From positions 1 through 6,590 of the forward strand of contig CANQZF010000100.1 of assembly GCA_947628265.1 (NCBI GenBank): 6,590 nucleotides of DNA, read 5' to 3'. This document shows positions 1 through 4,662 of this stretch, one piece after another. Origin of the DNA: an uncultured Oscillospiraceae bacterium (lineage in GTDB: Bacteria; Bacillota; Clostridia; Oscillospirales; Oscillospiraceae). The notes under the pieces are model-generated. The model was not told the origin of the DNA. It worked only from the letters and a program-made list of their open reading frames with translations, and did not search any database. The number at the start of each line of letters is the position of its first letter. The stretch's first letter is position 1. The translations under genes were made by a program, and so were the position numbers.

Positions 1-279
1 CATGGGCCCGCCCTCGATCTCCGGGTACATCGTCCTGTCGTAGCGCTCCGCGTCCACCTCCCGCCCGAGGTAGGCCAGGACGAGGACGGAGTCGATTTGC
101 GGGTATTTCTTTTTGAGCTTCCACACCACCGAGGCCGCTATGCGGTCAAAGTCCCCGTACCCGCCCAGATAGAAGGTGTCCGCGCCCTCCGCGATCAGTT
201 TTTCAACGCAGTCCGTGAGCCACCCCCGCAATTCGGGCGTATCTGGCGTACATCTGTGCCCACAAAAGGTTACTGTCAT
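1..279 (-). CDS. SLOG/DUF1273-like protein, N-terminal part (partial at window edge)
   Basis: The minus-strand frame from ATG at 279 stays open to base 1, giving the first 93 residues. It begins MTVTFCGHR, continues with an amphipathic helix (WLTDCVEKLIAEGADTF), then YLGGYGDFDRIAA, and then a strand, SVLVLAYL. This resembles the SLOG/DUF1273 Rossmann-like fold, in which an N-terminal GH(R) strand and a glycine-rich GG..G.FD motif form a predicted nucleotide-binding site. Such proteins are thought to bind nucleotides or nucleotide-derived ligands; the specific role of this one is unknown. The start is supported by GGGAAG and AGGAAG just upstream and by a promoter at 329-357. It is divergent from the XRE regulator, with about 150 bp between them, so shared control is plausible. 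The C-terminal end lies outside the window. The family call is from memory of motifs, not from a search. Confidence 0.72.
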   Translation of the reverse strand, partial: MTVTFCGHRCTPDTPELRGWLTDCVEKLIAEGADTFYLGGYGDFDRIAASVVWKLKKKYPQIDSVLVLAYLGREVDAERYDRTMYPEIEGGPM

Positions 280-328
280 GGCTTCCCATCGCTTCCTTTG
301 CTATATAATGAGTGCATAGGTTATGATT

Positions 329-357
329 ATTGTATAATTGCTAAGTAAATTAGTCAA
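329..357 (-). promoter_or_regulatory. Promoter for the SLOG-like gene
   Basis: Read on the minus strand, TTGACT (352-357) and TACAAT (329-334) are separated by exactly 17 bp, each one mismatch from the sigma-A consensus. The implied start leaves a leader of about 40 nt before the ATG at 279. Confidence 0.65.
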
Positions 358-375
358 TAGCTATCTTATGCCAAG

Positions 376-404
376 CTGATGCTTTTTCCTGTACATACTA
401 TAAT
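376..404 (+). promoter_or_regulatory. Probable promoter for the XRE regulator
   Basis: A perfect TATAAT lies at 399-404, 27 bp before the ATG at 431. The only -35 at 17-bp spacing is CTGATG (376-381), which matches consensus at 3 of 6 positions. The -35 overlaps one arm of a 12-bp inverted repeat (367-378), which fits a regulated promoter. Confidence 0.45.
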
Positions 405-430
405 TTGTTCAGGAAAGGTGGGGCGAACAT

Positions 431-706
431 ATGTCAGTCAGCTTCAAGAACAGAGACAGAGTTATCCAGCTTGGCATAGCAATCGGGATGCTCCGAAGGA
501 TGCGCGGGATGTCTCAGGAACAGCTTGCGGAAAAGGCGGGAATAAGCCGGGCGCATTTGAGCACGATAGAAGCCCCAAACATGGTCACCGGTATGTCCCT
601 GGACACCTTCTTCAACATTGCGGACGCCCTGGATATTGATGCCGCCGACCTCATCAACGCCGCCATGTTCCCGGACAAAATCATAAAAAGCCCCGGCGAA
701 AAGTAA
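431..706 (+). CDS. XRE-family helix-turn-helix transcriptional regulator
   Basis: This 91-residue protein is almost entirely a Cro/CI (HTH_XRE) domain, residues about 14-74. The sequence LRRMRGMSQEQLAEKAGISRAHLSTIE contains the helix-turn-helix: MSQEQLAEKAG is helix 2, and SRAHLSTIE is the recognition helix. It is followed by SLDTFFNIADALDIDAADLI, the typical closing helices. There is no second domain, so it is a small DNA-binding protein that probably acts as a dimer. The start at 431 has a purine-rich site (AGGAAAGGTGGGG) ending about 8 nt upstream. The gene is monocistronic, with a TATAAT box upstream and a strong terminator directly after the stop. It is divergent from the SLOG-like gene and may regulate both that gene and itself; this is inferred from layout only. 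Confidence 0.9.
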   Translation: MSVSFKNRDRVIQLGIAIGMLRRMRGMSQEQLAEKAGISRAHLSTIEAPNMVTGMSLDTFFNIADALDIDAADLINAAMFPDKIIKSPGEK

Positions 707-710
707 AAAG

Positions 711-743
711 AAAAGCCTCAGAACCATGGTTCCGAGGCTTTTT
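711..743 (+). terminator. Rho-independent terminator after the XRE gene
   Basis: AAAAGCCTC (711-719) pairs with GAGGCTTTT (734-742), and GAAC (721-724) pairs with GTTC (729-732). The single mismatch is A720/C733, and the loop is short. The right arm runs into a T stretch. The A-rich left flank means it could also work on the other strand. Confidence 0.88.
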
Positions 744-761
744 AAAATTTCTATTTGTAAA

Positions 762-812
762 TTTTTCGTGCAGAGTATTGCTTTTTTCGTGCAAATGGCA
801 TATACTATATGC
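762..812 (+). promoter_or_regulatory. Toxin-antitoxin promoter with operator-like repeats
   Basis: TTGCTT (778-783) and TATACT (801-806) are separated by 17 bp and precede the antitoxin ATG at 837. The -10 box lies inside a perfect palindrome, GCATAT-ACT-ATATGC (798-812). The 11-mer TTTTTCGTGCA occurs twice, at 762-772 and 783-793, offset by 21 bp or two helical turns, so the copies sit on the same DNA face on either side of the -35. This layout suits autorepression by a ribbon-helix-helix antitoxin, as is known for RelB/DinJ families; the binding itself is inferred. Confidence 0.65.
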
Positions 813-836
813 ACCAGCAGGAGAGGAGATGATCGC

Positions 837-1115
837 ATGGCTGGCACAACAACGAACATCAGCATCCGCATGGACACCGAGCTGAAAACCGAGGCCGACG
901 CCCTTTTTATGGAGCTGGGCATGAACCTATCCACCGCATTCAACATTTTTGTCCGTCAGTCCCTCCGTGAGGGCCGGATCCCCTTTGATGTCTCCCTGAA
1001 TAAGCCCAACAAGGAGACAGTCGCCGCGATGTTGGAGGCAGAACGGATCGCGCGTGATCCCAGCGTAAAGCACTATTCCGACGTGGAAGAAGCACTCCGG
1101 GAGTTGAAACGATGA
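837..1115 (+). CDS. dinJ: RelB/DinJ-family type II antitoxin
   Basis: The 92-residue product starts MAGTTTNISIRMD, the beta strand of a ribbon-helix-helix DNA-binding domain (residues about 5-50). The helices ELKTEADALFMELGMNLSTAFNIFVRQSLREGRIPFDV match the RelB/DinJ pattern, including the LSTA-FNIFVRQ helix and the IPF turn. The C-terminal half (TVAAMLEAERIARDPS and YSDVEEALRELKR) is the part that in this family wraps and neutralises the toxin. The start at 837 is chosen over an in-frame ATG at 726, because 726 lies inside the preceding terminator while 837 has AGGAG (824-828) 8 nt upstream. It overlaps the toxin gene by 4 nt (ATGA), so translation is probably coupled. Autoregulation together with the toxin is expected for the family. 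The symbol is given by family resemblance only. Confidence 0.92.
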   Translation: MAGTTTNISIRMDTELKTEADALFMELGMNLSTAFNIFVRQSLREGRIPFDVSLNKPNKETVAAMLEAERIARDPSVKHYSDVEEALRELKR

Positions 1116-1393
1116 ACCTGGACATTGTCTGGACTACCAGATTTAAAAAGGACTACAAACTGGCAATGAAACGCCATCTTGATATAGAGCTGCTGGATGA
1201 TATTATCCGGGCGCTGTCGCGTGGCGAGACACTGCCGGAGAAAAACAAAGACCATGAGCTGAGCGGTGATTGGGCAGGACACCGGGAGTGCCACATCCAG
1301 CCGGATTGGCTGCTGGTCTACCGCATCGAGGGCGATGTCCTGGTTCTGACGCTGGCCCGGACCGGGACACACGCGGATTTGTTCGGGAAATAA
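1112..1393 (+). CDS. yafQ: YafQ-family type II toxin (mRNA interferase)
   Basis: This 93-residue protein fits the RelE/ParE-fold YafQ family, ribosome-dependent endoribonucleases that cut mRNA during translation. The family landmarks are all visible: FKKDYKLAMKRH (11-22), KDHELSGDWAGHRECHIQPDWLLVYR (46-71), and RTGTHADLF (83-91). The residues known as important in E. coli YafQ (H50, H63, D67, W68, H87 and F91) align with H48, H61, D65, W66, H87 and F91 here, so the active site looks intact. The length is normal for the family. It starts on the ATGA overlap with the antitoxin and ends just before a strong terminator, completing a two-gene cassette. Nothing suggests decay. The cellular role (stress response, element stabilisation or phage defence) cannot be read from the sequence. 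Confidence 0.93.
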   Translation: MNLDIVWTTRFKKDYKLAMKRHLDIELLDDIIRALSRGETLPEKNKDHELSGDWAGHRECHIQPDWLLVYRIEGDVLVLTLARTGTHADLFGK

Positions 1394-1397
1394 TTGA

Positions 1398-1433
1398 CCG
1401 CCGTATGGGACTATCCTATACGGCGGCTTTTTT
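1398..1433 (+). terminator. Terminator of the toxin-antitoxin operon
   Basis: CCGCCGTAT (1398-1406) pairs perfectly with ATACGGCGG (1418-1426). The stem extends by a G-T pair and two G-C pairs around a 5-nt loop, and is followed by CTTTTTTC. It begins 5 nt after the toxin stop codon. Confidence 0.92.
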
Positions 1434-1449
1434 CTCTTTCCACCCGCCG

Positions 1450-1491
1450 AAATCCATCGGAAGGAAGGAATTGGAAGAGGAACCATCAGGG
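1450..1491 (+). repeat. Intergenic repeat, copy A
   Basis: This 42-bp segment begins AAATCCATCGGAA, has a purine-rich middle with GGAA and GAGGAA, and ends CCATCAGGG. It recurs in the same orientation at 1745-1788, with small indels and substitutions in the middle. The two copies flank about 250 bp that contain the palindromic element. No coding potential is seen. Confidence 0.7.
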
Positions 1492-1534
1492 TGAATGATA
1501 TTAAAATAAGAAGATTGAAGCAGGAGGGTTTAGA

Positions 1535-1633
1535 GCCCCTCCCTCTGGGAGGGGGCAGGGGGTGGGGGCGGGCGGATATACGGACCCACCCTGCCCATCG
1601 CTGCGCTCGGGCACCCCTCCCGGAGGGAGGGGC
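1535..1633. repeat. 99-bp palindromic, MITE-like element
   Basis: The outer arms at 1535-1554 (GCCCCTCCCTCTGGGAGGGG) and 1614-1633 are inverted complements over 20 bp with one mismatch (T·G wobble in RNA). An inner pair, GCAGGGGGTGGG (1556-1567) and CCCACCCTGC (1585-1594), is complementary with a 2-nt bulge. Each outer arm also folds alone as CCCCTCCC/GGGAGGGG with a 3-nt loop, and a small TGCCC/GGGCA hairpin sits at 1592-1613. There is no open frame of note and no obvious target-site duplication. Similar GC-rich palindromes are common between genes in Oscillospiraceae (from general knowledge). Confidence 0.65.
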
Positions 1634-1642
1634 AATGAAATC

Positions 1643-1694
1643 GCGGCGAAGCCGCTCCTTTTAGCCCTCCCCGCTTAGGCAGGGAAGGCTAAAA
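1643..1694. repeat. Two further stem-loops in the noncoding region
   Basis: GCGGC-GAA-GCCGC forms a tight hairpin at 1643-1655. TTTTAGCCCTCCC (1659-1671) pairs with GGGAAGGCTAAAA (1682-1694) with one mismatch around a 10-nt loop. The T-rich side precedes the stem and the A-rich side follows it, so it is not a standard terminator on either strand. Confidence 0.55.
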
Positions 1695-1744
1695 AGGTTG
1701 CGGCCCACGGGGCCACTGATTTGACTCCCTCCCTCCGCCTGCCC

Positions 1745-1788
1745 AAATCCATCGGAAAGGAAAGAGCTGTGGAGGAAACCCATCAGGG
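1745..1788 (+). repeat. Intergenic repeat, copy B
   Basis: This is the second copy of the 1450-1491 repeat, with the same AAATCCATCGGAA start and CCATCAGGG end. Here its end forms half of a hairpin: GGAAACCC (1774-1781) pairs with GGGTTTCC (1787-1794). Copy A lacks the right arm of that hairpin. Confidence 0.7.
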
Positions 1789-1808
1789 GTTTCCTTCACG
1801 TTGAATAA

Positions 1809-1833
1809 ACCCCCGGCGTTTCGCGCCGGGGGT
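1809..1833 (-). terminator. Second GC-rich hairpin downstream of tRNA-Ala
   Basis: ACCCCCGGCG (1809-1818) pairs perfectly with CGCCGGGGGT (1824-1833) around a 5-nt loop. Read on the minus strand, a weak TTTATT tract follows it. It may be a backup terminator behind the stronger one at 1841-1869. Confidence 0.5.
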
Positions 1834-1840
1834 CTCCACC

Positions 1841-1869
1841 AAAAAGAAAAGACCGCCAAAAGGCGGTCT
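1841..1869 (-). terminator. Terminator of tRNA-Ala
   Basis: On the minus strand, AGACCGCC-TTTT-GGCGGTCT (an 8-bp perfect stem) is followed by TTTCTTTTT. It begins 10 nt after the encoded CCA. The flanks add a further 18-bp inverted repeat (1832-1849 with 1871-1888) that reaches into the tRNA 3' end. Confidence 0.88.
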
Positions 1870-1878
1870 ATTTCTTTT

Positions 1879-1954
1879 TGGTGGAGACGGTCGGGATCGA
1901 ACCGATGACCTCCTGAATGCCATTCAGGCGCTCTCCCAGCTGAGCTACGCCCCC
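1879..1954 (-). tRNA. tRNA-Ala (anticodon GGC)
   Basis: The 76-nt minus-strand sequence folds as a full cloverleaf. The acceptor GGGGGCG pairs with CGTCTCC, including the G3·U70 wobble that marks alanine tRNAs plus a G5·U68 wobble. The D arm is GCTC-AGCTGGGA-GAGC. The anticodon arm is CCTGA-ATGGCAT-TCAGG with GGC at 1919-1921, which reads GCC and GCU codons. The variable loop is AGGTC, and the T arm is ATCGG-TTCGATC-CCGAC. CCA is encoded at 1879-1881. The outermost T-stem pair (A49·C65) is a mismatch. The gene has its own promoter and terminator. Confidence 0.96.
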
Positions 1955-1984
1955 GGGGTGGTGCTGTCGTTAACAGCAAGTGAG

Positions 1985-2013
1985 ATAATACCACATAGAT
2001 GGCCGGTTGTCAA
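1985..2013 (-). promoter_or_regulatory. Promoter of tRNA-Ala
   Basis: On the minus strand, TTGACA (2008-2013) and TATTAT (1985-1990) are exactly 17 bp apart. A TG one base before the -10 gives an extended -10, TGGTATTAT. The implied start lies about 20-25 nt before the tRNA 5' end. The leader holds a small TGCTGT/ACAGCA inverted repeat (1962-1978). Confidence 0.85.
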
Positions 2014-2033
2014 TACAAAATTAAAGTTTTTTT

Positions 2034-2062
2034 CAAAATTCCCCTCCCCAAAGGGGGAGGGG
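2034..2062 (-). terminator. glyA: Probable terminator of glyA
   Basis: On the minus strand, CCCCTCCCC pairs perfectly with GGGGAGGGG (arms at 2054-2062 and 2041-2049) with a 4-nt loop, a few bases after the glyA stop. The following AATTTTG is a weak U tract, so termination may be partial. The stem is the same C4TC3 type as the arms of the 1535-1633 element. Confidence 0.65.
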
Positions 2063-2069
2063 CGGGGGA

Positions 2070-3323
2070 TCAATAGAGGGGGAAGCGGGCGCAGAGGTCG
2101 TTGACGGTCCTGCGGGTCTCCTCCGCCGTGCCCTCGTAATCGTGGGCGGTGGCGGCGATGCACTGGGCGATGGTGACCATCTCCGGCTCCCTGAAGCCCC
2201 GGGTGGTGACGGCGGGGGTGCCGATGCGGATGCCGCTGGTGACGAAGGGCTTCTCCGGGTCATTGGGGATGGCGTTCTTGTTGACGGTGATGTAGACGCT
2301 GTCCAGGCGCTTCTCCAAAACCTTGCCGGTGACGCCGGTGCCCCGGAGGTCCGCCAGCATCAGGTGGTTGTCTGTGCCGCCGGAGACGAGATTGATGCCG
2401 TTTTTCATGAGCTCCTGAGCCAGCACGGCGGCGTTTTTCACGATCTGGGCCTGATATTCCTTAAACTCGGGCTTCAACGCCTCGCCGAAGCACACAGCCT
2501 TGGCGGCGATGACGTGCATCAGAGGGCCGCCCTGGGTGCCGGGGAAGATGGCCTTGTTGAACTGCTTGCCGAACTCCGGGTCGGCGGTGAGGATGAGGCC
2601 GCCCCGGGGGCCGCGCAGGGTCTTGTGGGTGGTGGTGGTGACCACATGGGCGTAGGGGAGGGGGCTTTCGTGCTGTCCCGCCGCCACAAGGCCGGCGATG
2701 TGGGCCATATCCACCATGAGATACGCGCCCACGGCGTCCGCGATCTCACGAAAGCGCTTAAAGTCGATGGCTCTGGGGTAGGCGGAGGCGCCGGCCACGA
2801 TGAGCTTGGGCTTATTTTTCTGAGCCAGGTCCATGAGGGCGTCGTAGTCGATGCGCCCGGTCTCGGCGCTGACGCCGTAGGGGACGAAATTGAAGTATTT
2901 GCCGGAGATATTCACCGGGGAGCCGTGGGTCAGGTGCCCGCCCTCGGCCAAATTCATGCCCATCACGGTGTCGCCGGGGTTCAGAAGGGCGAAGTACACG
3001 GCGGTGTTGGCCTGTGCGCCGGAGTGGGGCTGGACGTTGGCGTAGCCCGCGCCGAAGAGCTCCTTCACCCGCTCGATGGCGATGGTCTCCACCTCGTCCA
3101 CGTACTCGCAGCCGCCGTAATAGCGCTTGCCGGGGTAGCCTTCGGCGTATTTGTTGGTGAGGACGCTGCCCATGGCGGCCATGACGGCGGGAGAGACGTA
3201 GTTTTCGCTGGCTATAAGCTCGATGTTGCGCTTCTGGCGGGAAAGCTCGCGCCCCATGGCCTCCGCCACGGCGGGGTCGGCGCTTTCGAGAAATCCGATG
3301 GAATTTAGAAGGTCAGAATACAT
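2070..3323 (-). CDS. glyA: Serine hydroxymethyltransferase
   Basis: This 417-residue protein has the normal bacterial GlyA length. The cytosolic, PLP-dependent enzyme interconverts serine and tetrahydrofolate with glycine and 5,10-methylenetetrahydrofolate, the main supply of one-carbon units. Visible landmarks are IELIASENYVS (34-44), the GKRYYGG segment (65-71), QPHSGAQAN (98-106), GGHLTHG with the PLP-stacking His (H130), VDMAHIAGL (D205 and H208), TTTTHKTLRGPRGG with the Schiff-base lysine K234, and SGIRIGTPA with the substrate-carboxylate Arg (R366). The start is fixed by AGGAGT (3330-3335), 6 nt upstream. It follows the DegV gene by 19 nt on the same strand and has no promoter of its own that I can see, so the two are probably co-transcribed. 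No glycine riboswitch is visible. Confidence 0.98.
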   Translation of the reverse strand: MYSDLLNSIGFLESADPAVAEAMGRELSRQKRNIELIASENYVSPAVMAAMGSVLTNKYAEGYPGKRYYGGCEYVDEVETIAIERVKELFGAGYANVQPHSGAQANTAVYFALLNPGDTVMGMNLAEGGHLTHGSPVNISGKYFNFVPYGVSAETGRIDYDALMDLAQKNKPKLIVAGASAYPRAIDFKRFREIADAVGAYLMVDMAHIAGLVAAGQHESPLPYAHVVTTTTHKTLRGPRGGLILTADPEFGKQFNKAIFPGTQGGPLMHVIAAKAVCFGEALKPEFKEYQAQIVKNAAVLAQELMKNGINLVSGGTDNHLMLADLRGTGVTGKVLEKRLDSVYITVNKNAIPNDPEKPFVTSGIRIGTPAVTTRGFREPEMVTIAQCIAATAHDYEGTAEETRRTVNDLCARFPLY

Positions 3324-3342
3324 ACGGTTACTCCTAAAGATT

Positions 3343-4188
3343 TTATTTTCTGTACATCAAAATGCCCAGGGTCTTGGGCCCGCAGTGGTTGGAGATGGTG
3401 CACCCGGCCACACTCTCCAAAAGCTCCTCAAAGGGGCAGCGGGCGAGGACAGCGGCGCGGACCTCATCGATGTAGGCCCGGTCAAAGCCGTCGGACCAGG
3501 TGAGGAAGGCGCGCTTGCGGTCGATGGCGTCGGGGTCCCGGAGCCGGTCGTCCAGGTACTTGACGATCACCTTTTCAATGGCGCCCCGGTACTTCTTGCC
3601 CACGTCCATCTTGCCGTCCTTAAGCTCGATGCAGGGCTTGAGGTTGAGAAGATTGGCCCCCAGGGCCACCAAGGGGGAGCAGCGCCCGCCGGCCTTTAAG
3701 TAGTCTAAGGTGTCGATGACGAAGCTCACGTCCAGCTTCTCCCGCTTGGCCTCCAGGGCGGAGACGATCTCCTCCGGGGCCATGCCGCGCTCCGCCATTT
3801 CACAGGCATCCAGCACCAGAAGGGAGATGCCGGTGGAGAGGTTGGTGGAGTCCACCACAAAGACGTTCCCCACCTCCTCGCCCGCGATGTTGGCGTTCTG
3901 GTAGCAGGCGGACATGGACTGGGAGATGGTGAAGTGGATGATGGCGTCGTACTCCGTGCGGAACTCCCGGAACTTTTCAAGATAGTCGCCTACGTTGACG
4001 GCGGCGGTGTTGCCCAGCTTCCCTCCGGCGGCCACATGGTCAAAGATGTCCCGGGCGCGGATCTCCACGCCGTCGCGTTTGGCCACGCCGTCCATGACGA
4101 CGTAGAGGGGGAAGATGTGGACGTTGTACTTCTCGGCGAGGGCGGCGGGCAGGTCGCAGGTGCTGTCGGCGGTTATCTTGATCCTCAT
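3343..4188 (-). CDS. DegV family fatty-acid-binding protein (FakB-like)
   Basis: This 281-residue protein has the typical DegV length. The family binds a fatty acid and, in characterised FakB proteins, presents it to the FakA kinase for phosphorylation and entry into phospholipid synthesis. The motifs appear in order: ITADSTCDLP (5-14), NTAAVN (60-65) in place of the more common TSQPS, FTISQSMSACYQNA (86-99), VVDSTNLSTG (111-120), FVIDTLDYLKAGGRCS (156-171), LLNLKPCIEL (180-189) and HCGPKTLG (268-275). T61, S93, R169 and H268 sit where the family places ligand-contacting residues. AGGAGG (4197-4202) lies 8 nt before the ATG. It heads a probable operon with glyA. No fakA is in the window, so the partner kinase must be elsewhere if this is a true FakB. 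Confidence 0.95.
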   Translation of the reverse strand: MRIKITADSTCDLPAALAEKYNVHIFPLYVVMDGVAKRDGVEIRARDIFDHVAAGGKLGNTAAVNVGDYLEKFREFRTEYDAIIHFTISQSMSACYQNANIAGEEVGNVFVVDSTNLSTGISLLVLDACEMAERGMAPEEIVSALEAKREKLDVSFVIDTLDYLKAGGRCSPLVALGANLLNLKPCIELKDGKMDVGKKYRGAIEKVIVKYLDDRLRDPDAIDRKRAFLTWSDGFDRAYIDEVRAAVLARCPFEELLESVAGCTISNHCGPKTLGILMYRK

Positions 4189-4233
4189 CGGTGTGTCCTC
4201 CTGACAAATGTTAATAATAAATTCATATTGTCA

Positions 4234-4242
4234 ATGATACCA
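4234..4242 (-). promoter_or_regulatory. Candidate extended -10 promoter for the DegV-glyA operon
   Basis: On the minus strand TGGTATCAT (extended -10, TATCAT at 4234-4239) lies about 45 bp before the DegV start, with no good -35. A TTGACA at 4229-4234 overlaps it and could pair with TAACAT at a short 15-bp spacing. Which one is used cannot be decided from the sequence. Confidence 0.4.
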
Positions 4243-4317
4243 CACATGAAGAGAAATTGGTAGAGTCTATCTGAACAAATTCTAAGAAAAGTGTACGAAA
4301 TTTATCGTCCTAAATTC

Positions 4318-4346
4318 AAAAAGAGACGCCAAGAGGCGTCTCTTTT
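4318..4346 (-). terminator. Terminator of rplU-rpmA, probably bidirectional
   Basis: AAAAGAGACGCC (4319-4330) and GGCGTCTCTTTT (4335-4346) are perfect 12-bp complements around a 4-nt loop. It begins about 16 nt after the rpmA stop and ends in T-rich sequence on both strands. Confidence 0.92.
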
Positions 4347-4362
4347 GAGTTTTGGGTTTCCC

Positions 4363-4626
4363 TTACTGGGCAATCTCCTCGTAGACGGAGACCTGCTTGC
4401 GGTCACGGTTGATGTGCTCGTAGCGGACCTTGCCGGAGACCAGGGCGAAGAGGGTGTTGTCGCTGCCCATGCCCACGTTGTTGCCCGGATGGATCTTGGT
4501 CCCGCGCTGGCGGACCAGAATGTTGCCGGCCAGGACGTACTGACCGTCGGCGCGCTTGACGCCAAGGCGCTTGGACTCGGAATCGCGGCCGTTCTTGGTG
4601 GAGCCCATTCCCTTTTTATGAGCCAT
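4363..4626 (-). CDS. rpmA: 50S ribosomal protein L27
   Basis: This 87-residue protein is L27, which lies near the peptidyl transferase centre with its N-terminal tail reaching toward the tRNA ends. It shows GSTKNGRDSESKRLGVKRADGQ (8-29), GNILVRQRGTKIHPGNNVGMGSDNTLFAL (34-62) and a basic C-terminal half. It starts directly at MAHKKG. GGAGGTG lies about 8 nt upstream, and reading back in frame meets TGA with no ATG, GTG or TTG between, so it has no cleavable MLxxNLQxFA extension as in most Firmicutes. Only 36 nt separate it from rplU, and the usual prp (ysxB) protease gene between the two is absent. It is the last gene before a strong terminator. Confidence 0.97.
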   Translation of the reverse strand: MAHKKGMGSTKNGRDSESKRLGVKRADGQYVLAGNILVRQRGTKIHPGNNVGMGSDNTLFALVSGKVRYEHINRDRKQVSVYEEIAQ

Positions 4627-4662
4627 GTAAATTACACCTCCAAAATCTAGCTTTCAGGTCCC

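Larger units (their letters stand above)
1394..1840. other. Gene-free repeat-rich region
   Basis: About 450 bp lie between the toxin operon and the tRNA terminator without a credible gene. Apart from the terminator and repeats listed separately, I see only GC-rich low-complexity sequence (G runs, CCCTCCCTCC). A minus-strand frame reaching from the tRNA into this region is an artefact of the tRNA and repeats. Confidence 0.7.

Noticed and set aside
726..836. N-terminal extension of the antitoxin from ATG at 726
   Set aside because: It starts inside the preceding terminator and reads through the operon promoter; AGGAG at 824-828 points to ATG at 837.
434..946. 170-codon minus-strand frame across the XRE terminator and antitoxin start
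   Set aside because: It covers a terminator, promoter and two recognised genes on the other strand, with no family resemblance.
1073..1486. 137-codon minus-strand frame opposite the toxin
   Set aside because: Shadow of the yafQ-type gene and its terminator; no ribosome site or recognisable domain.
1450..1788. CRISPR array
   Set aside because: Only two repeat copies about 300 bp apart with no regular spacers and no cas genes.
1689..1994. 101-codon minus-strand frame through the tRNA
   Set aside because: Most of it is the tRNA gene, its terminator and the intergenic repeat translated by chance.
2142..3308. 388-codon open frame on the + strand
   Set aside because: It lies wholly antisense to glyA, a fully recognisable gene; its Gly/Val/Asp/His-rich product is typical of GC-biased shadow frames.
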